Made by a program: the position numbers and the translations under genes
Part shown: piece after piece, positions 1-4,994 of the stretch
Numbering within the stretch: the stretch's first letter is position 1
Layout of the letters: every line of letters begins with the position of its first letter
Notes under the pieces: generated by a model
Told to the model about the DNA's origin: nothing
What the model saw: only the letters and a program-made list of their open reading frames with translations
Database searches by the model: none
From: an uncultured Oscillospiraceae bacterium
GTDB lineage: Bacteria; Bacillota; Clostridia; Oscillospirales; Ruminococcaceae
Assembly (NCBI GenBank): GCA_900556255.1
Contig: USNZ01000100.1
Coordinates: forward strand, 1-5,674
Direction of reading: 5' to 3'
Length of the DNA: 5,674 bases

Positions 1-7
1 CGTGGGT

Positions 8-34
8 CCGCTGCGTCGAAACAGCGGCAGTTTT
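8..34 (+). terminator. Weak terminator-like hairpin, plus strand
   Basis: A perfect 6-bp stem, CCGCTG (8-13) with CAGCGG (22-27), encloses an 8-nt loop and is followed by CAG and then TTTT (31-34). Read on the plus strand it resembles a short intrinsic terminator for a gene that would end left of the window. The stem is short and the T-run is only four long, so this is a tentative call. Confidence 0.25.
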
Positions 35-39
35 CTCTG

Positions 40-69
40 GTTCTCTCTTTTGCTGTCAAAAGAGAGAAC
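40..69. repeat. Perfect 13-bp inverted repeat with 4-nt loop
   Basis: GTTCTCTCTTTTG (40-52) is exactly complementary to CAAAAGAGAGAAC (57-69), with loop CTGT. It lies 23 nt beyond the stop codon of the XRE regulator, so it would form in the 3' end of that transcript. It is not a canonical terminator for the regulator, because on the minus strand the stem is followed by CAGAGAAAAC and not by a T-run. It could be an mRNA-stabilising hairpin, a shared 3' boundary, or a copy of a small palindromic repeat. The inverted repeat itself is certain; its role is not known. Confidence 0.7.
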
Positions 70-92
70 ATACTCCCTTTCCCTAAACCATA

Positions 93-1544
93 TTACAACA
101 TTTGCAGGCAGGAATCAATAAAGTCCAAAGTATATTTTTTGCTGCGCAGGCGGCCGTCGGCCTGCAGCCAACGCAGATACTCTGCCATGCTGCGGGTCAG
201 CAGCGGCTGCTGTACCAGATATTCGCGGCGGCAGGGCTCGTTTGCCGCACCTGCGGCCGTCCGGCAAAACACCACACCGCCGCCGTCCAAAATCACCACA
301 TGGATATCCGGCACCATCGGCTGACGTTCGGGGTCGGCCAGGCAGACCATCGGCTCCTCCTTTTCGACAGCCGCGCGCAGGTGCAGCAGCAGATCGCGGC
401 GCAGCTGCGGTGTCAGCGGCAGGTACAAATCGTCCGGCAGACCGCCGATGCGCCCGCTGTGCACAAAATCCAGCAGGCCCGCCTCGCTGAAAATCACGTT
501 CATGCGGCGGTTTTTCCATTTGCGGATATACTCCAGCACCATGCTGCGCACACCGTCGCTGTCCATTTCGGGGGTAAGCTGTATCTGCTCGCACATAGCA
601 TCGTCCAAAAACAGGGCCAGCGGCGGCCGCCAGCGCACCAGTATGGCACCGCCGTTCCGCTGAAAAAATCCGTCGTACAGCTCGGCGGCCTCGGCAAAAT
701 AACGGCCCCACTCGGTGGGCTGCAAAAACGGCACGGCATCGCGGTATTGTTTTTCGTATACCTCGCGGAAGCCCTCCACAACGGCAGGTTCTGTGACAAG
801 GGCCGCGCTGTCCCCCGCGCAGAGCAGCGCCGCATGCGGGAACAGCAGGTAAGCGTCTGCCAGCGAACCGGGCAGACTTTCAACGGCAGGGCTTGCCATT
901 GAGCGCGCCTCGTAGTTGACATTGTCGATAAACAAAAACGGCACGGCGCGGGTCACGGCGCGGATATTGCCCGCGTCCCCCGCCACCGATTCGCCCGGGC
1001 AGCCCAGCCGCAAAAGCTGGCGCACTGCGTGGGGTTTTCCGCGCCACTGCGCCAGGCCCCTCAGCGCGCCGTTCAGCAGCGGGGCCGTGCATACGGGCGA
1101 CACCAGCACAGGGCGCACATCGTCCCCGCGCAGATATTCCCTCATCAGCCGCTGCGCCATTTTTTCGGTCTCGACAGCGCCGTACACAAACCCGCACAAC
1201 GGCAGCGGTTCCGTCGGGTCCGGGCGTTTCGGCATGGCGCGCATCATTTCCAGCCGATGCGGCACGGCAAACAACGTGTTCAGCAGCAGTTCAATTTCAC
1301 TGCGCATAACAGGCTCACTGCTGCCGCGCAGGGCGTTGCCGCGCAAGATCAGGTCGGCTGTGCGCTCCGGCGGCAGGTTCAGCGCGTGCACCAGCTGATA
1401 CAGCTGCTCGCCGTTGGGCACACGCTCGCCCTTGGCAAACTTGTACAGCGTCGAACGATCGATCCCCGCCGCCCGCGCCAGCGTTGTCATTTGGCCTTGG
1501 TAGCCACCGATAAGTTTTTCCAGTTCAGCGGTGATGTCCTGCAT
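93..1544 (-). CDS. XRE-family helix-turn-helix regulator with long unassigned C-terminal domain
   Basis: This encodes a 483-aa cytoplasmic protein. Residues about 18-60 form an XRE/Cro-type helix-turn-helix: TTLARAAGIDRSTLYKFAKG is the turn and recognition-helix core, followed by the VPNGEQLYQLVHALNLPPE helix typical of the fold. Residues from about 80 to 483 have no motif I recognise. There are no membrane segments, kinase or protease motifs. Nine cysteines are scattered (117, 152, 182, 242, 318, 401, 427, 438, 479), and a hydrophobic strand followed by a glycine-rich turn occurs near 416-425 (VVILDGGGVV). Most XRE regulators are far shorter, so the roughly 400-residue tail is probably a sensing or oligomerising module (inference). 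The start is the ATG at 1544, with AAAGGAAG at 1560-1553 and an 8-nt spacer. The gene is divergent from the hydrolase, and an inverted repeat overlaps its own promoter, so autoregulation is likely. The DNA-binding call is firm; the target and ligand are unknown. Confidence 0.85.
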   Translation of the reverse strand: MQDITAELEKLIGGYQGQMTTLARAAGIDRSTLYKFAKGERVPNGEQLYQLVHALNLPPERTADLILRGNALRGSSEPVMRSEIELLLNTLFAVPHRLEMMRAMPKRPDPTEPLPLCGFVYGAVETEKMAQRLMREYLRGDDVRPVLVSPVCTAPLLNGALRGLAQWRGKPHAVRQLLRLGCPGESVAGDAGNIRAVTRAVPFLFIDNVNYEARSMASPAVESLPGSLADAYLLFPHAALLCAGDSAALVTEPAVVEGFREVYEKQYRDAVPFLQPTEWGRYFAEAAELYDGFFQRNGGAILVRWRPPLALFLDDAMCEQIQLTPEMDSDGVRSMVLEYIRKWKNRRMNVIFSEAGLLDFVHSGRIGGLPDDLYLPLTPQLRRDLLLHLRAAVEKEEPMVCLADPERQPMVPDIHVVILDGGGVVFCRTAAGAANEPCRREYLVQQPLLTRSMAEYLRWLQADGRLRSKKYTLDFIDSCLQML

Positions 1545-1580
1545 GGCATGGGCTTCCTTTTCTGAAAAAGTGTAAAATAT

Positions 1581-1597
1581 TATGATACTTTATCATA
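1581..1597. promoter_or_regulatory. Putative operator (7-3-7 inverted repeat) over the XRE gene's -10 box
   Basis: TATGATA (1581-1587) and TATCATA (1591-1597) form a perfect inverted repeat with a 3-bp spacer. It overlaps the -10 element and the expected start of transcription of the XRE gene. On the minus strand the same bases also read as two near-identical octamers, GTATGATA and GTATCATA, spaced 10 bp apart, which is one helical turn. A dyad of this size over a promoter is typical for Cro/XRE dimers. The likeliest ligand is the adjacent regulator itself (inference). Confidence 0.5.
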
Positions 1598-1620
1598 CAC
1601 GGTTTCGCCGATTTTCGCAA
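1592..1620 (-). promoter_or_regulatory. Sigma-A-type promoter of the XRE regulator
   Basis: On the minus strand, TTGCGA (1620-1615) and TATGAT (1597-1592) are separated by 17 bp and match the consensus boxes 4/6 and 5/6. The predicted transcription start is near 1585, giving a leader of about 40 nt before the ATG at 1544. An inverted repeat covers the -10 box. A second possible -10, CATAAT at 1584-1579, lacks a good -35 partner. Confidence 0.6.
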
Positions 1621-1639
1621 GGCAATATCGCATAATTCT

Positions 1640-1667
1640 AAGTGCCGCAGCCGCCGCAGCGGTGCTT
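1640..1667. repeat. Imperfect inverted repeat in the divergent intergenic region
   Basis: AAGTGCCGC (1640-1648) can pair with GCGGTGCTT (1659-1667) using seven Watson-Crick pairs and two G-U pairs in the RNA form. It lies between the two divergent promoters and upstream of both predicted transcription starts, so it is not expected in either leader RNA. It might be a protein-binding dyad. The flanking GCC/GCA-rich sequence makes chance pairing plausible. Confidence 0.2.
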
Positions 1668-1722
1668 AAGCCGTCAGGCGGGAATTGTGCGGTGTTGCCG
1701 CAAGACATTATGACAAAGCCGC

Positions 1723-1738
1723 CGCAATGTACATTGCG
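1723..1738. promoter_or_regulatory. Putative operator: 16-bp perfect palindrome over the hydrolase -35 box
   Basis: CGCAATGTACATTGCG reads identically on both strands with no spacer. Its right half contains most of the -35 hexamer (1734-1739) of the hydrolase promoter, so a bound dimer would block RNA polymerase. The sequence differs from the dyad at the XRE promoter, which suggests a second regulator or a different binding mode. The binding protein is not identifiable from the window. An 8-bp perfect half-site with no gap is common for repressors of the TetR, MarR or GntR type. Confidence 0.5.
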
Positions 1739-1762
1739 AAACAGCGCATTTTTTGCTATACT
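1734..1762 (+). promoter_or_regulatory. Sigma-A-type extended -10 promoter of the hydrolase gene
   Basis: TTGCGA (1734-1739), a 17-bp spacer and TATACT (1757-1762) form the core. A TGC at 1754-1756 adds an extended -10 element. Predicted transcription begins near 1769, leaving a leader of about 27 nt. The next elements are AAGGAGG at 1781-1787 and, 8 nt further, the ATG at 1796, so the spacing of the whole unit is regular. Confidence 0.7.
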
Positions 1763-1795
1763 GAAAAAAAGAAATTTTTCAAGGAGGATTCCCCC

Positions 1796-2752
1796 ATGAA
1801 ACCTCGCCGCGCTGTTGCCACTGCCGTTACCGCCGCCGCTGCTGCCGCCGGGGCCGCCCTGCTGGGCGCCGCCTACGGCATATATCGCATCAGCTTTTAC
1901 CATAAGCCCGACCCGGCGGTTCCCGCGCCCGCCGAGATGGAGTCCCGTCTGCCCTACCGCGATGCCATGGAGGCCGATGCCGCCATTTTGGACAACGCCC
2001 CCTACGAGGAGGTGCACATCACCGCCAAGGACGGCGTGGATCTGTTTGGCCGTTACTACCACCACAAGGACGGCGCGCCCGTGGCGCTGATCTTCCACGG
2101 CTACACCGGCTACGCCCAGCGCGACGGCCTGGGCGGGTACATTTTGTGCCGCAAGCTGGGCTACAACGTGCTGCTGCCCGATCAGCGCGCCCACGGTCAC
2201 AGCGGCGGGCATACCATCACCATGGGTGCCAAGGAGCAGTACGACGCGCAAAGCTGGGCCAACTGGGCCGCCGAGCGCTTTGGCCAGAACACCCCGCTGT
2301 TTTTGATGGGCGTTTCGATGGGTGCCGCCACCGTGATGCTGGCAAGCGGGCTGCCGCTGCCAAGCTCGGTCAAGGGCATTGTGGCCGACTGCGGCTACAC
2401 CAGCGCCAAGGAGATCACCCGCAAATGTCTGCCCGACTACCTGCCCCACGCGCCCGTTGGCGCAGCCTACGCGGTGGGCCGCCTGGGTGCGCGGCTGTAC
2501 GGCCGTTTTGAGCCGAACAACATTGACTGCACCGCCGCCGTAAGCAAGGCCACCGTGCCGATTTTGTTTATCCACGGCGAGGAGGACGACTTTGTCCCTT
2601 GCGAGATGAGCCGCAAGAATTTTGACGCCTGCGCCTCCCGCAAGCAGCTGCTGACCATACCCGGTGCCGCCCACGCTGTGTGCTATTACCGCGACACCGA
2701 AAAATACACCACCGTGACCACCAAATTTTTTGAGGAATGTCTGGAACAATAA
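1796..2752 (+). CDS. Membrane-anchored alpha/beta hydrolase (serine esterase/peptidase-like)
   Basis: This encodes 318 aa of the alpha/beta hydrolase fold. The N-terminus MKPRR is followed by an Ala-rich hydrophobic segment (about 6-30) that reads as a signal anchor, with no lipobox or obvious cleavage site, so the catalytic domain probably sits outside the membrane. The oxyanion motif HGYTG is at 101-105, the nucleophile elbow GVSMGA has Ser174, the likely acid is Asp264 in HGEEDDFVP (260-268), and the likely base is His293 in GAAHA. The Gly-rich RAHGHSGGH (131-139) follows the third strand, as in related hydrolases. The family resembles YqkD/BAAT-like hydrolases of Firmicutes; the substrate is unknown. 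The start at 1796 is fixed by AAGGAGG at 1781-1787. A longer reading from TTG 1685 would run through the promoter and is rejected. The gene is monocistronic, ends 9 nt before a strong terminator, and converges with nanK. Confidence 0.9.
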   Translation: MKPRRAVATAVTAAAAAAGAALLGAAYGIYRISFYHKPDPAVPAPAEMESRLPYRDAMEADAAILDNAPYEEVHITAKDGVDLFGRYYHHKDGAPVALIFHGYTGYAQRDGLGGYILCRKLGYNVLLPDQRAHGHSGGHTITMGAKEQYDAQSWANWAAERFGQNTPLFLMGVSMGAATVMLASGLPLPSSVKGIVADCGYTSAKEITRKCLPDYLPHAPVGAAYAVGRLGARLYGRFEPNNIDCTAAVSKATVPILFIHGEEDDFVPCEMSRKNFDACASRKQLLTIPGAAHAVCYYRDTEKYTTVTTKFFEECLEQ

Positions 2753-2761
2753 CAATAACAG

Positions 2762-2800
2762 AGCAGTGCCCCCGCGTTTTTGCGGGGGCACTGCTTTATT
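2762..2800. terminator. Strong bidirectional intrinsic terminator between the hydrolase and nanK
   Basis: AGCAGTGCCCCCGC (2762-2775) pairs perfectly over 14 bp with GCGGGGGCACTGCT (2782-2795) around a GTTTTT loop. On the plus strand TTATTT follows, ending the hydrolase transcript 9 nt after its stop. On the minus strand the stem is followed by a looser T-rich tail (CTGTTATTGTTATT), so it can also end the nan transcript, whose last stop lies 38 nt before it. It therefore separates two convergent units. Confidence 0.9.
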
Positions 2801-2833
2801 TCGGTTTGCTTTGTTTCGCTTTTGGCACTTTTC

Positions 2834-3754
2834 TTACTGCGGGTCGTTTTGCAGGAAGTAGTACACGGCCCCCACCAGCCCTGCATCGTTCTGCAGGGCG
2901 GCGGCCTTGATTTCCAGCCCCTGCGCAAAGGCGGGCATCACGCTGCCGCGCACTTTTGCCGCCAGTGGGTCGATCAGCAGGGTTTGCTGCGCGCTGACGC
3001 CGCCGCCAATCAAAATCAGCTGCGGGTTAAAGATATGCACCAGCCCTGCCAGCCCCTGGGCGATCTCATCGATCCAACGCTCCAGCACGGCAGCGGCGCG
3101 GGCATCGCCTGCGGCGACAGCCTCAAAGATGGCGCGGCCGTCGGGCAGGTCCAGTCCGGCGCTTTTGGCCCCGCGCACCAGCGCCGTGGTGGCGGCGTAG
3201 CGTTCATAACAGCCGATGGCACCGCAGGTGCAGACCACACCGTCCAGCGCATGCAGGCGGAAATGTCCCAGCTCGCCGCCCAGTCCGCGCGCACCCTCCA
3301 GCAGGCGGCCGCCTGTTAAGATGCCGCCGCCCACGCCCGTGCCCAGCGTGACGCCGATAACATCGGTACAGCCCTTGGCGGCACCTGCCCATACCTCGCC
3401 CAGCAGCATACAGTTGGCATCGTTAGCTACGGTGACGGGCAGGCCAAACTCACGCTCCAGCGTTCCTTTTATATCCACGCCGATCCAGCCGGGGAAGTTG
3501 CCGCAGGTCCCCGCGACCACGCCGCGGCGGCTGTCGATCTGCCCTGTGGCGGACACACCGATGCCCGCAAGCGCGGGGGATCCCTGCGCCAAAAACTCGC
3601 GGACGGCGGCCAGAACGGTGTCAAGGATCGGCGTTTTGTAGCCGTCAAAGCTGACGCTGCGCTCGGCACGGCGCAGCACGGTGCCGTTTTCATCGACGAG
3701 ACCCAACTTGACCGCCGTGCCGCCGATGTCCACGCCCAAATACATTTTGCTCAT
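2834..3754 (-). CDS. nanK: ROK-family N-acetylmannosamine kinase
   Basis: This 306-aa cytoplasmic sugar kinase of the ROK family is predicted to convert ManNAc and ATP to ManNAc-6-P. Visible motifs in order: phosphate-binding DIGGT at 9-13, NDAN at 111-114 with catalytic Asp112, GTGVGGG at 138-144, GELGH at 160-164 (sugar and zinc ligands Glu161 and His164), CTCGAIGC at 175-182 giving zinc ligands Cys175, Cys177 and Cys182, and GGGVS at 250-254. There is no N-terminal helix-turn-helix, so it is a kinase and not a ROK repressor. The start is the ATG at 3754, with AAGGGG (3766-3761) and a 6-nt spacer. A longer open frame upstream is out of frame with nanE and is not coding. The Shine-Dalgarno overlaps the nanE stop codon (10-nt gap), so translation is probably coupled. 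By sequence alone it could be a glucokinase or another ROK kinase; the nan context makes ManNAc the best substrate. Confidence 0.9.
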   Translation of the reverse strand: MSKMYLGVDIGGTAVKLGLVDENGTVLRRAERSVSFDGYKTPILDTVLAAVREFLAQGSPALAGIGVSATGQIDSRRGVVAGTCGNFPGWIGVDIKGTLEREFGLPVTVANDANCMLLGEVWAGAAKGCTDVIGVTLGTGVGGGILTGGRLLEGARGLGGELGHFRLHALDGVVCTCGAIGCYERYAATTALVRGAKSAGLDLPDGRAIFEAVAAGDARAAAVLERWIDEIAQGLAGLVHIFNPQLILIGGGVSAQQTLLIDPLAAKVRGSVMPAFAQGLEIKAAALQNDAGLVGAVYYFLQNDPQ

Positions 3755-3764
3755 GGCAAACCCC

Positions 3765-4466
3765 TTATTTGTGGTTGTTGATAGCCGCCGTGAAGCGGGC
3801 GGTGATCTCCGCCGGGCGGGTGATGGCACCGCCCACGACCAGCGCAAACGCACCCGCATACAGCGCCTGAACGGCCTGCTCCGGCGTGTGGATATGCCCC
3901 TCGGCAATGATTTTGGCGGGGCACTCGCGCGCCAGTTGGGCGATAAAGCCGAAGTCCACATCGTCGATGCCCTTGGTTTCGGGGGTGTAGCCGCGCATCG
4001 TCGTGCCGATGAAATCCGCACCTGCGGCGGCGCAGGCCATGGCGTTTTCTATGTTGTCGCAGTCGGCCATGACAAGCTGATCGGGGTATTTTTCTTTGAC
4101 AGAACGAATAAAATCGGCGCTGGTCTGCCCGTCGGGGCGCAGCGCACCCGTGCCCTGCACAGCCAGGATATCCGCGCCGCAGGCAACCAGCTCATCGACT
4201 TCCTTCATCGTGACGGTGATGTACATCGGCGTGTTGGGGTAGTCCTTTTTGATGATGCCGATGACAGGCAGATCCACAGCCGCCTTGATCTGGGTGATGT
4301 CGCGCACGGTGTTGGCGCGGATCCCCACCGCGCCGGACTGGGCCGCGGCCTTGGCCATCAGCGGCATGACGCCGCCCTCCTTGGTGTACAGCGGCTCATG
4401 CTCCAGCGCCTGGCAGGAGACGATCAGGCCGCCCTGAATTTTATTGAAAATTTCTTCGTGCGTCAT
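3765..4466 (-). CDS. nanE: N-acetylmannosamine-6-phosphate 2-epimerase
   Basis: This 233-aa TIM-barrel enzyme converts ManNAc-6-P to GlcNAc-6-P, the third step of sialic acid breakdown. Family features: GGLIVSCQA at 12-20, GIRAN at 48-52 (substrate Arg50), GIIKKDYP at 70-77 with the likely catalytic Lys73, ADILAVQGT at 98-106, MADCDN at 133-138, GTTMRGYT at 154-161, IAEGHIHTPEQ at 187-197 with the likely catalytic Glu189, and the phosphate-binding ALVVGGAITRP at 208-218. The Arg-to-Lys distance of 23 and the Asp135-to-Glu189 distance of 54 match those I recall for Clostridium perfringens NanE (Arg43, Lys66, Asp126, Glu180). The chosen start is the ATG at 4466, because AGGAG lies at 4480-4476 with a 9-nt spacer. 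A TTG at 4475 abuts the Shine-Dalgarno and cannot be the start. A terminator-like hairpin precedes the gene and nanK follows after 10 nt. Confidence 0.95.
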   Translation of the reverse strand: MTHEEIFNKIQGGLIVSCQALEHEPLYTKEGGVMPLMAKAAAQSGAVGIRANTVRDITQIKAAVDLPVIGIIKKDYPNTPMYITVTMKEVDELVACGADILAVQGTGALRPDGQTSADFIRSVKEKYPDQLVMADCDNIENAMACAAAGADFIGTTMRGYTPETKGIDDVDFGFIAQLARECPAKIIAEGHIHTPEQAVQALYAGAFALVVGGAITRPAEITARFTAAINNHK

Positions 4467-4475
4467 AAAAGACAA

Positions 4476-4485
4476 CTCCTTTTTT
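4476..4485 (-). promoter_or_regulatory. Ribosome binding site that fixes the nanE start
   Basis: The minus-strand run AAAAAGGAG (core AGGAG at 4480-4476) lies 9 nt before the ATG at 4466. It directly touches the in-frame TTG at 4475, which excludes that codon as a start. It sits just beyond the internal hairpin at 4492-4528 and stays single-stranded when that hairpin forms. Confidence 0.8.
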
Positions 4486-4491
4486 CATGCC

Positions 4492-4528
4492 AAAAAGGCC
4501 TCCCCCGAAAAAAGGGGGAAGGCTTTTT
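4492..4528 (-). terminator. Internal terminator-like hairpin between nanQ and nanE
   Basis: On the minus strand the element reads AAAAAG-CCT-t-CCCCC, loop TTTTTTC, GGGGG-AGG-c-CTTTTT. That is a 14-bp stem with one bulged base on each side, ending in five T. It begins 4 nt after the nanQ stop (4533). The A-run and T-run are symmetric, so it could act in both directions, but only minus-strand genes flank it. It has the form of an intrinsic terminator, yet nanE follows within 26 nt with no room for a new promoter. Partial termination or an mRNA-processing or stability role is therefore inferred. Confidence 0.7.
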
Positions 4529-4532
4529 GTGT

Positions 4533-4982
4533 TTACTTCATCAGAATTTTGACCACGGCCTTGCGCAGGTGGTCGCAGCCGGGGGTTTTGCAGCTGGGCT
4601 TGTGCAGTTCACCCGGGAAAAAGATGGCAAACCGGCCCTGCCCCAGTGCGCCGCCCGCGTGTTCCGGGCCGGACTTAAAGCCGACATCGCCCTCGACATT
4701 GAAGCTCCCTTCGTCCTTGCCGTCGGACGCCCAGCCCCAGTGCTCGCTGCCGCAAAGGTCGATCTGCAAATCGGCGTAGCGGCGGTGATACTCAAAGGTC
4801 GCGCCCTCGGCGTCGCGCAGGTCGGCGTCCATCACATTGACAAAGACTTTGTCCCCGTCAATGATGATGCGGCCGTTTTCCAGCGCGTCCAGCGTGTGGC
4901 TGTTCAGCCAGTCGATGGCCGTGTCCAGATTGGGGTGCAGCCCCTTGTAGCAGGCGATAGAATCAAACGAATCGACGATCAT
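4533..4982 (-). CDS. nanQ: YhcH/YjgK/YiaL (DUF386) family protein, probable sialic acid anomerase
   Basis: This 149-aa protein is the usual length for the family, a cupin-like beta barrel that binds a metal. Family marks are the FEYHRRYADLQ stretch at 63-73 with candidate ligands Glu64, His66, Asp71 and Gln73, then CGSEHWGW at 77-84, then FFPGELHKPS at 121-130 with His127, and the closing KAVVKI at 141-146. In E. coli the homologue YhcH (NanQ) lies in the nanATEK-yhcH operon and is reported to speed interconversion of sialic acid anomers released by the lyase. That role is inferred here from family and position. The start is the ATG at 4982, with AGAGG at 4993-4989 and a 6-nt spacer. The gap from the nanA stop is 12 nt. 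Other family members serve other sugars, so the substrate is taken from the neighbours. Confidence 0.85.
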   Translation of the reverse strand: MIVDSFDSIACYKGLHPNLDTAIDWLNSHTLDALENGRIIIDGDKVFVNVMDADLRDAEGATFEYHRRYADLQIDLCGSEHWGWASDGKDEGSFNVEGDVGFKSGPEHAGGALGQGRFAIFFPGELHKPSCKTPGCDHLRKAVVKILMK

Positions 4983-4994
4983 GCCGCACCTCTT

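Noticed and set aside
102..902. 266-aa open frame on the plus strand opposite the XRE regulator
   Set aside because: Its composition is rich in Gln, His and Arg with no recognisable motif. It is antisense to a gene with a clear helix-turn-helix, start and Shine-Dalgarno.
1487..1549. 20-codon overlapping reading frame from an ATG 5 nt upstream of the XRE start
   Set aside because: The ATG at 1549 is only 3 nt from the Shine-Dalgarno, which is too close. The peptide has no features, so it is probably a chance overlap.
1557..1570. Small hairpin CTTTT/AAAAG in the XRE leader touching the Shine-Dalgarno
   Set aside because: A 5-bp stem of mostly A-T pairs is too weak to support a riboswitch or thermometer claim.
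1685..1795. 37-residue N-terminal extension of the hydrolase from TTG 1685
   Set aside because: The stretch contains the palindrome, the -35 and -10 boxes and the AAGGAGG. The ATG at 1796 is ideally spaced.
1580..2791. 403-aa open frame on the minus strand opposite the hydrolase
   Set aside because: It is an antisense shadow produced by GC-rich third positions of the hydrolase gene. It runs through the terminator, both promoters and the intergenic region, and its protein is low-complexity Gly/Ala/Val/His-rich with no domain.
3755..4021. 89-residue N-terminal extension of NanK
   Set aside because: It overlaps nanE in another frame and is Arg/Ser/Pro-rich. The family N-terminus MYLGVDIGGT starts just after the ATG at 3754, which has its own ribosome site.
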